A stretch of 30,031 bases of DNA from a virus. The DNA lies in the IMG/VR virus record IMGVR_UViG_3300020185_001777, positions 1 to 30,031 of that record. One strand, given 5' to 3'. How positions within the stretch are numbered: the stretch's first letter is position 1; every line of letters starts with the position of its first letter. The notes beneath the pieces are model-generated. The model worked only from the letters and a program-made list of their open reading frames with translations, did no database searches and was not told where the DNA came from. Shown one piece after another: positions 23,100 to 30,031 of this stretch. The position numbers and the translations under genes were made by a program.

Positions 23100-25273
23100 T
23101 TAACTGTAAATTCAAACTGCTCAATATAATCTACAAGTACAACGCCTTCTTCTATTTTATCAAACAGTATTTTTTTACTGATAGGTTTTTTAACTACATC
23201 TTCAAACAGTCTTTTCAACGGCCTTGCTCCCATGCTAGGTTCAAATCCATTGTCTGCAATATACTTCTTAGCCGCTTTGGTTAGTTCTATACTAATTTTG
23301 CTGTCATTACTTAGTAGTAATTCATTTGTTTCTTTAACAATTTTGTCAATGATAAGATTAACTTCTTTCATGCCAAGTTTATTAAACTTAACATAAGAGT
23401 CTATTCTATTTCTAAACTCTGGTGTGAAGAAACTTTTAACTGCTTTGATATCTGTATCAGTGTGTGTTGTTTCGCCAAAACCAATTTTACTTGTTTCTGA
23501 CTTTGCGGCACCTAAGTTACTTGTCATTATAAGTGTAACATTACTAAAGTCTACAGTTTTACCTGTAGCACCTGTAAGCCTGCCATCATCCATTACTTGT
23601 AACAATACTTGTAATACTTCTGGTGCGGCTTTCTCTACTTCGTCTAGTAGCAATACACAATTAGGATTCTTATCTATTTCAGATAGCAACATGCCTTGTC
23701 CTAGTTCTCCTTCTGCGTGTCCAACGTAACCTGGAGGAGCACCAATAAGTTTGCTGACACTATGTCTTTCCATATACTCTGACATGTCAAACTTAACTAG
23801 TTTAATATCTAATTCGTCTGCTAATGCTCTTGCTGTTTCTGTTTTACCTACACCTGTTGGTCCTACAAATAGGAATGTACCAATTGGTTTATTAGGCTCT
23901 CTAAGTCCTGCTTTACTAACAAGAATACTTTCTACAAGTTTATCTACTGCTTCGTCTTGACCAAACACTTTCTTTTTAATCTTTCTATCTAATTTACTAA
24001 AGCCTTTTGTGTCTTTAACGTCAACTACATCTTTTTTAATCTTAGCAATCTTTGATACCTGTGTTACTACTGAATCAAGATTTACAACTTTTTTTCCTAG
24101 TACTTTAGAAACTGCACCTGCGGCATCCACAATGTCTAATGCCTTGTCAGGAAAGTATTTGTTTTTAATATATCTATCTGCCAGTTCACATGCTTTTTCT
24201 ATAGCACCTTTTTCATACTTGACTTTGTGAAATTCTTCGTAGTATGGTTGTAGGCCTTCGCATATCTTAATTGTATCTTTAAGTGTGGTTTCTTCTATAT
24301 CAAGTCTAGCAAATCTACGCATCAATGCTCTGTCTTTTTCAAATGTACTTGCAAATTCATCTGGTGTAGTTGCACCAATACACAATAGTTTACCTTTACC
24401 TAACAATGGCTTTAACATGTTTGCCGCATCTACTTGACTGCTACCAGCACTACCGGCTCCCATGATCATATGTATTTCATCAATAAACAAAATAGCCTTG
24501 TCATCTTTTTCAATTTGATCTAATACCGTTTTAAGACGCTCTTCAAAGTCTCCTCTAAATTTTGTACCTGCTAACATTGTACCAACGTCTATTTGATACA
24601 CAATTTTATCTTCTAATGTTTTAGGAACTTGCTTGTTAATAATCTTCCATGCCATGCCTTCTGCAATAGCAGTTTTACCTACACCAGGCTCGCCAACTAA
24701 ACATACGTTATTCTTTTTACGCCTTGCAAGTATTTCGACAACATCATTTACTTCTTCGCTTCTACCAATAAGTGGATCTATGCTACCATTCATTGCTTCT
24801 TCGTTTAAGTTTTTAATGTAATCTGCTGACTCTTCTACTAATTCGCCTTCGTGTACGTCGCCTAATACATCTAATAAGTTTTCTCTATGGCATCCGTTTA
24901 CTGCTAGAAAGTATGCACTATGCGAGTTATCTTCATTGGTGATACTTACTAGTAAATCTATAGCAGATATTTTGTCTCTGCCATTAAAAATACTTTGTGC
25001 AAATGCTCTTTGAAATACTCTTTCAACTGCTACTGTTTTTTTAGGTTTGCCTGTGTTGCCTCCTTCTGACTTTAAATTATTAAATTCGTCGTCATTTAAA
25101 TATGTAACAATATCTGCTTCTAGTTGCTTAATATCAACATTGCATTCACCTAGCACTTTTTTGATTTCTCTATCGTTAATAAGTGCTAATGCAACATGTT
25201 CAAGAGTCATATACTCATGACTAAATTGATTAGATATTTCGTAAGCCTTTTCTATAATTCCTTCAACATTCAT
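23096..25273 (-). CDS. clpA: ClpA-like AAA+ unfoldase
   Basis: The 725-residue protein is a nearly full-length ClpA (E. coli ClpA has 758). Residues 1-140 form the double-repeat Clp N-domain (EYMTLEHVALALINDREI). AAA-1 has Walker A GEPGVGKT at 194-201 and Walker B ILFIDE at 261-266. AAA-2 has GPTGVGKT at 471-478, pore loop GYVG at 515-518 and VLLLDE at 540-545. IGF at 597-599 is at the position of the ClpA loop that docks on ClpP, so it probably works with the host peptidase; no ClpP gene is seen. There is no ClpB-type middle coiled coil. It follows the dnaJ-like gene by 8 bases, so the pair should form a chaperone operon under the 26092-26119 promoter. Confidence 0.93.
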   Translation of the reverse strand: MNVEGIIEKAYEISNQFSHEYMTLEHVALALINDREIKKVLGECNVDIKQLEADIVTYLNDDEFNNLKSEGGNTGKPKKTVAVERVFQRAFAQSIFNGRDKISAIDLLVSITNEDNSHSAYFLAVNGCHRENLLDVLGDVHEGELVEESADYIKNLNEEAMNGSIDPLIGRSEEVNDVVEILARRKKNNVCLVGEPGVGKTAIAEGMAWKIINKQVPKTLEDKIVYQIDVGTMLAGTKFRGDFEERLKTVLDQIEKDDKAILFIDEIHMIMGAGSAGSSQVDAANMLKPLLGKGKLLCIGATTPDEFASTFEKDRALMRRFARLDIEETTLKDTIKICEGLQPYYEEFHKVKYEKGAIEKACELADRYIKNKYFPDKALDIVDAAGAVSKVLGKKVVNLDSVVTQVSKIAKIKKDVVDVKDTKGFSKLDRKIKKKVFGQDEAVDKLVESILVSKAGLREPNKPIGTFLFVGPTGVGKTETARALADELDIKLVKFDMSEYMERHSVSKLIGAPPGYVGHAEGELGQGMLLSEIDKNPNCVLLLDEVEKAAPEVLQVLLQVMDDGRLTGATGKTVDFSNVTLIMTSNLGAAKSETSKIGFGETTHTDTDIKAVKSFFTPEFRNRIDSYVKFNKLGMKEVNLIIDKIVKETNELLLSNDSKISIELTKAAKKYIADNGFEPSMGARPLKRLFEDVVKKPISKKILFDKIEEGVVLVDYIEQFEFTVK

Positions 25274-25281
25274 AATAGTAT

Positions 25282-26085
25282 TTAATTGTTTCTCCTGCGT
25301 TCTTGTTTAATTCTTTGTATAAGATGAACATGCTCATGACTCAATGAATCAGGTGGCATAACTTCTACTTGTAATAAAAAGTTACCAACTATGCTACTGC
25401 GAGGATCTGTAAATCCTTCCCCTCTAAGTTTCAGTCTGCTGTTTGGTTCAGTAAGTGGCGGTATATGAACTGCCAACATTCTTCCGCTAATGTGCCTAAC
25501 ATCTATAGTTGCACCAGTTAATGCATCAAGGTAATCTATTTGTATAATACCAATAAGATCATTTCCGTTTTTTGCAAATTCTGGATGTGGTCGATATCTT
25601 ACTCTTATAAATAAATCACCTGGCGGCAGGTTCGGGTCTTGCTGTGGACCTTTGCCGTGTACAGTAAACCGTGTACCTTCTTGTACACCTTTTGGTATTT
25701 TTAAATCTAACATACCAGTGCCTACATTGATTCGTTGTGTGGAACCGTTATATACATCTTCTAATGATAATAGTATATCAGTTTGTGCATCAAAATTTTG
25801 CTCTCTGCGTTGTTGTCCTCTTTGTCCAAATATATCTCTAAATATGTCTCCAAAAGGACTGGCTCCGCCAAAGCCTTGTCCAAAACCTTCAAAAGGATTA
25901 GGATTATCATACTGATTACGTTTGTTTGGATCACTAAGTGTATCGTATGCTTCTTGTACTCTTTTGAATTCCTCTGGATTACCACCTTTGTCAGGATGAT
26001 GCTTACTTGCTAATTTGCGATATGCTTTTTTGATAGTGGAGGCGTCAGCATCGCGGCCTACCCCCAATGTTTGGTAGTGATCCAT
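25282..26085 (-). CDS. dnaJ: DnaJ/CbpA-like co-chaperone
   Basis: The 267-residue protein has an N-terminal J domain (1-62) with the required His-Pro-Asp at 30-32, a Gly/Phe-rich linker (about 66-95, [16 protein letters not shown]) and two C-terminal substrate-binding beta domains (from about 100: [14 protein letters not shown], then [11 protein letters not shown]). The CxxCxGxG zinc repeats of classic DnaJ are absent, as in CbpA, and it is shorter than CbpA (306), with little dimerisation tail. It should stimulate host DnaK. It is first in an operon with the ClpA-like gene behind a sigma70 promoter. Phage J-proteins are known; a joint role in refolding or degrading host or phage proteins is inference. 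Confidence 0.93.
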   Translation of the reverse strand: MDHYQTLGVGRDADASTIKKAYRKLASKHHPDKGGNPEEFKRVQEAYDTLSDPNKRNQYDNPNPFEGFGQGFGGASPFGDIFRDIFGQRGQQRREQNFDAQTDILLSLEDVYNGSTQRINVGTGMLDLKIPKGVQEGTRFTVHGKGPQQDPNLPPGDLFIRVRYRPHPEFAKNGNDLIGIIQIDYLDALTGATIDVRHISGRMLAVHIPPLTEPNSRLKLRGEGFTDPRSSIVGNFLLQVEVMPPDSLSHEHVHLIQRIKQERRRNN

Positions 26086-26091
26086 TGTTTT

Positions 26092-26119
26092 ATTATACAG
26101 TATTTGACAGGAATGTCAA
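26092..26119 (-). promoter_or_regulatory. Sigma70 promoter with overlapping inverted repeat
   Basis: The minus strand has TTGACA (26119-26114), a 16-base spacer and TATAAT (26097-26092). The -35 box is one arm of a perfect inverted repeat, TTGACATTCCTGTCAA (26104-26119), a possible repressor operator. The dnaJ ATG at 26085 is 6 bases after TATAAT, giving an almost leaderless message. Confidence 0.85.
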
Positions 26120-26122
26120 GTG

Positions 26123-26572
26123 CTATTCGTCTTTATTAAACGTTTTTGGCGCAAACTCTTTGTCAGTGCCAAAGTCTTTAAACATATTACTCTTGCCTTC
26201 TTGCTCTTCAGGTTCGTAATATTCTTTGTATGCTTCTATAATTGCTCTAAGTTTTACAATTTGGTTACGCATTCTTACATTGTTTTTAGTTACAAGTTCC
26301 CAATCTTCATCACTGTAACCAAATACCACAGGATCAATATTTGCTTCTTTCATTTTAGCAAACACTTCTTCTTGGTTCTTGCTTGTTACAATAATAACAT
26401 TTACTTGCTCTAATGTTTCTACTGGTGGTAGTTCTAAGTTAAGAGGCATTCTCTCTACTTCTTTAGTAAAAATTTCTAATGATTTAGTTGTACTACATCC
26501 ACTAATAAGGAGTATAGTTAGGATTGGCAATATTAGTACATTCAGCATTGATCTGTGACTTCTTGGTTGCAT
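26123..26572 (-). CDS. Outer-membrane lipoprotein, likely o-spanin (Rz1-like)
   Basis: The 149-residue protein has a lipoprotein signal: basic start, hydrophobic core (LNVLILPILTILLISG) and lipobox ISGC with the lipidated Cys at 26. The mature part has a helix-forming region (NNVRMRNQIVKLRAIIEAYKE) and an acidic end. Its start at 26572, with the strong GGAGGAGG site, lies inside the upstream coiled-coil membrane gene in another frame, overlapping by 71 bases. That is the typical Rz/Rz1 layout. Together the two would span the periplasm and fuse the membranes at lysis. It is longer than lambda Rz1, so an unrelated phage lipoprotein is the alternative. Confidence 0.75.
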   Translation of the reverse strand: MQPRSHRSMLNVLILPILTILLISGCSTTKSLEIFTKEVERMPLNLELPPVETLEQVNVIIVTSKNQEEVFAKMKEANIDPVVFGYSDEDWELVTKNNVRMRNQIVKLRAIIEAYKEYYEPEEQEGKSNMFKDFGTDKEFAPKTFNKDE

Positions 26573-26987
26573 TTAATTCCTCCTCCGTTAGTGGCGAGCC
26601 TTGTGCTATTTCAAAACACCTTGCTCTTTGTTGCTCTCTTTTACGTTCTATTCTTTCTATGCTTTTAGGTTTACTTAGAGCCAAGTTACCTACGTCTCTT
26701 CTTTCACCTGATGCATTTACTTTGTTAAACTTTTCATTTGCTAAGTTTAAGTCTGCTGTTAGTTTAGCATTATTTTCACTTAATACTTTATTGATTGCGG
26801 TCTTAGACTCTATATCTCTTAACTGTTGCTGTATGAGTGCCTGCTGTTGTTCTACAGCACCATTTAGTTTCTCATTGTTAAGTGTAAGGATTTCGTTTTC
26901 TGCTTTTAGATGTTGCACATACCACAAGCCTCCAGCGGCTCCTGATAACAACATAAAAAAGAAAACTAGTTTAATTTGACCCAACAT
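26502..26987 (-). CDS. Inner-membrane coiled-coil protein, likely i-spanin (Rz-like)
   Basis: The 161-residue protein has one N-terminal transmembrane segment (about 6-24, LVFFFMLLSGAAGGLWYV) and a long periplasmic coiled coil (about 26-95, NEKLNGAVEQQQALIQQQL and continuing), then a basic stretch and a tail with two cysteines. This is the architecture of Rz-type i-spanins. The end overlaps the lipoprotein gene by 71 bases and the start overlaps the acyl-carrier-like gene by 17. The expected partner is the lipoprotein encoded at 26123-26572. It is separated from the lysozyme by about 4 kb, unlike lambda's cluster. Confidence 0.75.
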   Translation of the reverse strand: MLGQIKLVFFFMLLSGAAGGLWYVQHLKAENEILTLNNEKLNGAVEQQQALIQQQLRDIESKTAINKVLSENNAKLTADLNLANEKFNKVNASGERRDVGNLALSKPKSIERIERKREQQRARCFEIAQGSPLTEEELNATKKSQINAECTNIANPNYTPY

Positions 26988-27201
26988 GTCTCTCTACTAC
27001 TTCACATAGTGCAGACACAGTCATAATATCAAATGTTTCTTCTTCTGGTATGGAAATACCTAGTTTGGATTCTATTTGAACAAACACGTCGACTATATCA
27101 AATTCGTCACCACCTAAGTCGTCCATCATATGACTATCTTGTGTAATGCTTTTGTCTTTACCAAAATGTGATTCTAATACTTCTAAGATTTCTACTCTCA
27201 T
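26971..27201 (-). CDS. Acyl-carrier-protein-like, attachment serine replaced
   Basis: The 76-residue acidic protein has the ACP length and four-helix pattern: VEILEVLESHFG, DSHMMDDLGGDEFDIVDV and IPEEETFDIMTVSALCEVV all match bacterial ACP in order. At the phosphopantetheine site the usual D-S-L is D-E-F (Glu33 where Ser belongs). The protein therefore cannot carry a 4'-phosphopantetheine at the normal position. It may be a decoy or scaffold that binds ACP partners. The ATG overlaps the previous stop as ATGA, and SD GAGG is present. The fold call is good; the function is unknown. Confidence 0.8.
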   Translation of the reverse strand: MRVEILEVLESHFGKDKSITQDSHMMDDLGGDEFDIVDVFVQIESKLGISIPEEETFDIMTVSALCEVVERHVGSN

Positions 27202-27953
27202 ATTTTCCTCAATAATAAAACATCATCGCTACCTTCTTTAGAAAGTGTAAATCTACCTTCGCTAAAATTGTTGACTACATATGATTTGCCAATTGCATCA
27301 GCAAATGCCAAGTCATCACTTAACATACTTCTAATAGGTTCTGACGAAATGTCTTCTAATATATCTTTTTGACCAAAGTTGACTAATTCAAATTCAAATA
27401 CTCTCTTGCCTCTTTGAAATTGTATTCTATCTTTATCTGTGTCTTTATCTAAATTAACGTTTGACATCAAACTGTCAATTAAAAAGTTTCCTAAGTTTTC
27501 TTTATACTCGCTTTCTTGTGCTTCAACTTTATTTTGTTGAAATGTTTTTTTATCTACATACATATCTGGGTCCACTATTACAAAACTTTTCCATGTATCT
27601 TCGTGTAGTTTAAAGTCTTCATCTGCATAGTATGGCTTTACAGTCCATGCTAGTTTACCAGACAAGTTCTCTACATCATGTAAAATTTTATCTATTTTTT
27701 CAAAGACTTGGTTGTCTCTTTTCATTTCTACAAACACCATGTAGTGTCCGTCATCGTTTGCGGCTGGGGAAGCCTCGCAATCTAATGTTTCATATGCACC
27801 TGACTCTACAAAGTTTGATAAGTCTTTAGCAGGAGCCAAATCGTCTACATAAAACCCCACTACAATTACATCTTTATTATCACCTGTCTTTGGTGAAAAT
27901 TCATCTAAACTGATTTTAGGAATAACTAGATCAACAAGGTCGTGATGTTTCAT
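27198..27953 (-). CDS. Unknown 251-residue acidic protein
   Basis: I do not recognise this family. It is a soluble, acidic alpha/beta protein. The N-terminal half (VIVVGFYVDDLAPAKDLSNF, HYMVFVEMKRDNQVFEKIDK, WTVKPYYADEDFKL) resembles a ferredoxin-like or ACT-type fold with beta-alpha-beta units. The C-terminal half has helices and a final beta hairpin (KSYVVNNFSEGRFTLSKEG). No signal or membrane segment is seen. It overlaps the preceding gene by one base (TAATG) and the acyl-carrier-like gene by ATGA, so it is translated as part of the late run that starts at 28510-28517. Confidence 0.6.
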   Translation of the reverse strand: MKHHDLVDLVIPKISLDEFSPKTGDNKDVIVVGFYVDDLAPAKDLSNFVESGAYETLDCEASPAANDDGHYMVFVEMKRDNQVFEKIDKILHDVENLSGKLAWTVKPYYADEDFKLHEDTWKSFVIVDPDMYVDKKTFQQNKVEAQESEYKENLGNFLIDSLMSNVNLDKDTDKDRIQFQRGKRVFEFELVNFGQKDILEDISSEPIRSMLSDDLAFADAIGKSYVVNNFSEGRFTLSKEGSDDVLLLRKI

Positions 27954-28504
27954 TATACGACGCCTCCTAGTGGATCTGCTGGCATTGGTGCAGTTGGATC
28001 AACTCCTTGTTGCAACATTGCACCTGCTTCGGCATCCTGTGTAGATATTACTTCGTCGTTCATTTTAGTTTCTGCTTCATCATAATGCTCTAAATACTTT
28101 CTTGGCACTCGTAATTCAACTAACCATACAGGATCGCTTTCTGTTTTAGTTTTTCTGTAGACCCTATTGCGTGTGATTTCAACTTCTATATCGTCTGGAC
28201 TCATAATCTTTTTAGGATATTCAAATACATCTTCATTGAACTTAACTTGACATTTTTTGTTAGTTAATCGCAATGCACCTTCTGGATCTGGCATTTCTGC
28301 TTTGTCGTACATTAGTGTTAGGTCAATCCAGTATTTACTAGGACGGCCTACTTCAACTATCTTACCCTTTTTCCAGTTCTTAAATGCATAAATACCTAGG
28401 TGCTCAAAGAGTCCGTCTAGTTCTAGTAGCATATCAAGAAGTGTTCTATCTTGGTTAATAGCCTTTATGGTATTATTGATATCTTCTGAAGTATATTTTG
28501 ACAT
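27953..28504 (-). CDS. Unknown 183-residue protein, first gene of a late operon
   Basis: The start is ATG 28504; a TTG at 28519 would lie inside the promoter. The 183-residue protein has a helical N-terminus (SEDINNTIKAINQDRTLLDM), a beta-rich middle with VGRPSKYWIDLTLMYDKAEM and VEITRNRVYRKTKTESD, and a flexible C-terminus rich in Asp, Ala, Pro and Gly. I cannot name it, though such a tail and the late promoter suggest a virion or assembly protein. The late box GATAAATA ends 5 bases before the ATG, so the mRNA should be leaderless. It is coupled to the next gene by TAATG. Confidence 0.6.
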   Translation of the reverse strand: MSKYTSEDINNTIKAINQDRTLLDMLLELDGLFEHLGIYAFKNWKKGKIVEVGRPSKYWIDLTLMYDKAEMPDPEGALRLTNKKCQVKFNEDVFEYPKKIMSPDDIEVEITRNRVYRKTKTESDPVWLVELRVPRKYLEHYDEAETKMNDEVISTQDAEAGAMLQQGVDPTAPMPADPLGGVV

Positions 28505-28509
28505 ACAAG

Positions 28510-28517
28510 TATTTATC
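28510..28517 (-). promoter_or_regulatory. Late promoter GATAAATA, leaderless layout
   Basis: The minus-strand GATAAATA is followed by CTTGT and ATG (28504). The same spacing as at 11069-11082 puts the start codon at about +1. It should drive the minus-strand run from 28504 to the spanins. Confidence 0.75.
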
Positions 28518-28557
28518 AAAGTTATTAAATGAGTTGTTTTAACATTGACGTTAAATA

Positions 28558-28564
28558 CTAAATA
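28558..28564 (+). promoter_or_regulatory. Late-type promoter CTAAATA for phoH
   Basis: The plus-strand CTAAATA stands divergent to the minus-strand late promoter 40 bases away. The first in-frame ATG of the phoH frame is 7 bases downstream, while the ribosome-site-bearing ATG is at 28677. Confidence 0.65.
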
Positions 28565-28622
28565 ATATTACATGATGATTAACAACCATTCAAAAAGTTG
28601 TAGACAACATATACAGGACCCA

Positions 28623-28652
28623 ACCGTTCATGAATCCATGCACGGTTTTTTT
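28623..28652 (+). terminator. Terminator-like hairpin inside the phoH leader
   Basis: In plus-strand RNA ACCGU pairs with ACGGU and CAUG with CAUG around an AAUC loop, with one mismatch between the two stem parts, and a run of seven U (28646-28652) follows at once. It lies after the promoter and before the AAAGGAG ribosome site of phoH, the position of an attenuator. Confidence 0.6.
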
Positions 28653-28676
28653 ATGGCTTCACAAAAAGGAGATACC

Positions 28677-29426
28677 ATGTCAAGAAAGAAACGCAAAGAA
28701 CGAGAATTCAAGGCGAGCATACGCCAATTACAAACGGAGGATTTAATATTGAAACTTGATAACAGATATAACACTAAGACGGCTAATTGTACAGTAGTAC
28801 CTAGAAACATAACCCAAGACAATTTACTTGCATCGCTAGAGCATACTAATACGTCTATTACATTTGCTGTAGGACCAGCAGGTACGGGTAAAACGTATAT
28901 TGCTACAAAGAAAGCCATTCAGTCGTTATCATCTGGTATGGTGTCAAAAATAGTTATTACAAGGCCAGCGATCAGTGTCGATGAGCAACACGGCTTCTTA
29001 CCTGGTACATTACAGGATAAGATGGCTCCATGGACTAGGCCAATTATAGATATTTTTGAGGAACACTTTACAACCAGTCACATTGAAAACATGATAGATG
29101 CAAATATTATTGAGATTGCGCCATTGGCGTATATGAGAGGTAGAACATTTAAAAACTCTTTTATTATTGCTGATGAAATGCAAAATGCAACTATTGAACA
29201 AATGAAAATGCTTTTAACTAGAATAGGCGTAGGCAGTAAAATGGTTATTACTGGTGACTTACGTCAGCATGATAGAGGCTTTGGTGACAATGGATTAAAG
29301 GATTTCTTAGAGAGATTACAAGACAAAGATTACGAATTTATTAGAACAGTCGAGTTTACTAGCAAGGATATTGAAAGACATCCTGCTGTAGCAGAAGTAC
29401 TCGGTGTATATGATGATTTAAACTAA
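28677..29426 (+). CDS. phoH: PhoH-like ATPase
   Basis: The preferred start is ATG 28677, 5 bases after AAAAAGGAG, giving 249 residues. The frame is open without a stop back to 28572, adding 35 residues if the upstream ATG is used. Walker A is GPAGTGKT at 66-73, Walker B FIIADEMQN at 162-170, and the PhoH-type GDLRQHD is at 193-199 (GD-Q sensor region). All belong to the PhoH-like NTPase family, common in marine phages, whose members are linked to RNA helicase or ribonuclease-associated functions and, historically, to phosphate starvation. It is on the plus strand with its own promoter. Its end overlaps the convergent 69-residue gene by 9 bases. Confidence 0.93.
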   Translation: MSRKKRKEREFKASIRQLQTEDLILKLDNRYNTKTANCTVVPRNITQDNLLASLEHTNTSITFAVGPAGTGKTYIATKKAIQSLSSGMVSKIVITRPAISVDEQHGFLPGTLQDKMAPWTRPIIDIFEEHFTTSHIENMIDANIIEIAPLAYMRGRTFKNSFIIADEMQNATIEQMKMLLTRIGVGSKMVITGDLRQHDRGFGDNGLKDFLERLQDKDYEFIRTVEFTSKDIERHPAVAEVLGVYDDLN

Positions 29427-29627
29427 TTTTTTTAAGATAATTTCACTTACTTGGCCGACTTGGCTATGTTCTAAATCATACAAGTCGGTCATTCTATCTA
29501 CTGCACTTTTAATAGCAACCAAAGGATCACTTTTGTTTTGCTTGATATGTGTGTGGACAAACCCACCTTCTTTAAATTCGGGTTCGAAACGCATCATTTC
29601 TTCTGCTACTGTAACCAGGTCGACCAT
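29418..29627 (-). CDS. Unknown 69-residue protein
   Basis: A small soluble, mostly helical protein with helix (VAEEMMRFEPEF), a Gly/His loop (GGFVHTHIKQNK) and a long amphipathic helix (AIKSAVDRMTDLYDLEHSQ and onwards) ending KKLV. No family recognised. Its ATG at 29627 lies 22 bases inside the end of the short-chain dehydrogenase gene in another frame, and its stop overlaps the convergent phoH end. No strong ribosome site is visible, so coupling to the upstream gene is likely. Confidence 0.55.
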   Translation of the reverse strand: MVDLVTVAEEMMRFEPEFKEGGFVHTHIKQNKSDPLVAIKSAVDRMTDLYDLEHSQVGQVSEIILKKLV

Positions 29628-30031
29628 ATTGATAACTCATTGATTTCTATTTCTTGTGGCTTATCTAAACACCACTTAATTGTTTCTGCTACAGTTTCAG
29701 GCGATAGTTTATTATAGTCCTTGGCACGTGGAGGCACCATATCTGTATCTACATAGCCTGGATTTATATTAATTACTCTGACCCTTTTATTCATATCACT
29801 AAACACATTTGATTGTGCTATGTGATCTAAATGCTTTTTGTCTGCTCCGTAAAGTGATGTTCTAACACCGTCGTACTTGCTTCTGCTGTTTATATTTACA
29901 ATAGTTTTAGTATCATCTGTTCTCCACAAGTTAAACAATTGATCAAATAATTCTGATTGCTTAGTACCTGAGTATGCATTATTAATAAACACATCGCATG
30001 AGTTGGCCGTCATTATAATAGGTTTAATTTC
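29606..30031 (-). CDS. Short-chain dehydrogenase/reductase, 5' part missing
   Basis: The frame is open to the window edge, so the ATG at 30013 is probably internal. The last ~141 residues show SDR signatures: DVFINNAYSG (the NNAG motif), VNINSRSKYD with the catalytic Ser, the Tyr-x-x-x-Lys as YGADK, and VININPGYVDTDM (the PG motif after the active site). The Rossmann nucleotide-binding TGxxxGxG part lies outside. SDR enzymes use NAD(P)H to reduce or oxidise sugars, lipids or other carbonyls; the substrate here is unknown. The gene sits upstream of and overlaps the 69-residue gene. Confidence 0.8.
   Translation of the reverse strand, partial: EIKPIIMTANSCDVFINNAYSGTKQSELFDQLFNLWRTDDTKTIVNINSRSKYDGVRTSLYGADKKHLDHIAQSNVFSDMNKRVRVININPGYVDTDMVPPRAKDYNKLSPETVAETIKWCLDKPQEIEINELSIWSTWLQ

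Noticed and set aside
363-26085. Bacterial chromosome origin, because of csp, clpA and dnaJ homologues
   Set aside because: gp43, lysozyme, fibres, DsbA-like protein, late promoters and compact single-strand packing surround them without a break.
1-30031. tRNA genes, integrase, insertion sequences or attachment sites
   Set aside because: No cloverleaf with a T-loop motif, no recombinase-like protein and no flanking direct repeats were seen by eye; a tRNAscan run would settle the tRNA part.

Overview
The window looks like part of the genome of a marine T4-like myovirus of a Gram-negative host, most likely a pelagiphage or a cyanophage relative. The evidence is AT-rich DNA, very tight gene packing with many TAATG and ATGA overlaps, a full-length family B DNA polymerase (gp43 type), a DsbA-like late-transcription factor, PhoH, a T4-type lysozyme, collagen-like and other fibre proteins of the marine T4 type, and T4-style late promoters (TATAAATA, GATAAATA, CTAAATA). 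Almost every gene is on the minus strand. Only a 2OG-oxygenase-like gene (11082) and phoH (28677) are on the plus strand. I saw no tRNA, rRNA, CRISPR array or insertion sequence.

Layout. (1) 1-2787: an early minus-strand operon behind a consensus sigma70 promoter. It carries a GT-B glycosyltransferase, a small membrane protein, a secreted outer-membrane beta-barrel, a possible 31-codon ORF, a cold-shock protein and a partial QueD/PTPS-like protein. (2) 2790-5767: a DpdA-like tRNA-guanine-transglycosylase relative, two translationally coupled unknown proteins downstream of it, and a probable sliding clamp upstream, all behind a CTAAATA late-type promoter. (3) 5858-9202: DNA polymerase, a small unknown and DsbA-like protein, with sigma70 promoters. 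(4) 9206-10969: small acidic and EF-hand membrane proteins and a fibre/virion protein with a hairpin-rich leader. (5) 11082-13811: the oxygenase, three coupled unknowns and a HAD phosphatase. (6) 13881-22028: four structural proteins totalling about 8 kb, including a 1266-residue collagen-like fibre. (7) 22078-26119: lysozyme, an unknown, ClpA-like AAA+ unfoldase and DnaJ-like co-chaperone. (8) 26123-30031: overlapping o- and i-spanins, a Ser-less acyl-carrier-like protein, two unknowns, phoH, a small unknown and a partial short-chain dehydrogenase.

The most interesting system is the possible 7-deazaguanine DNA-modification module. The DpdA-like enzyme keeps the aspartates expected of a base-exchange transglycosylase. 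A QueD-like protein lies 3 kb away and a glycosyltransferase lies between them, so the phage may replace and perhaps decorate guanine in its DNA as anti-restriction protection. FolE, QueE and QueC are not in the window, so they would have to be elsewhere in the genome or supplied by the host. Other notable points are genes predicted to have leaderless mRNAs, with ATG placed about at +1 of a promoter; a terminator-like hairpin inside the phoH leader; a three-hairpin leader before a fibre gene; a UUCG-loop terminator whose U-tract runs into the next promoter; an acyl-carrier protein without its serine; a phage ClpA that keeps the ClpP-docking IGF loop; and a GC-rich patch across the lysozyme active site.

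All functional calls rest on reading motifs by eye. No database search was run, and residue positions of domains are approximate.
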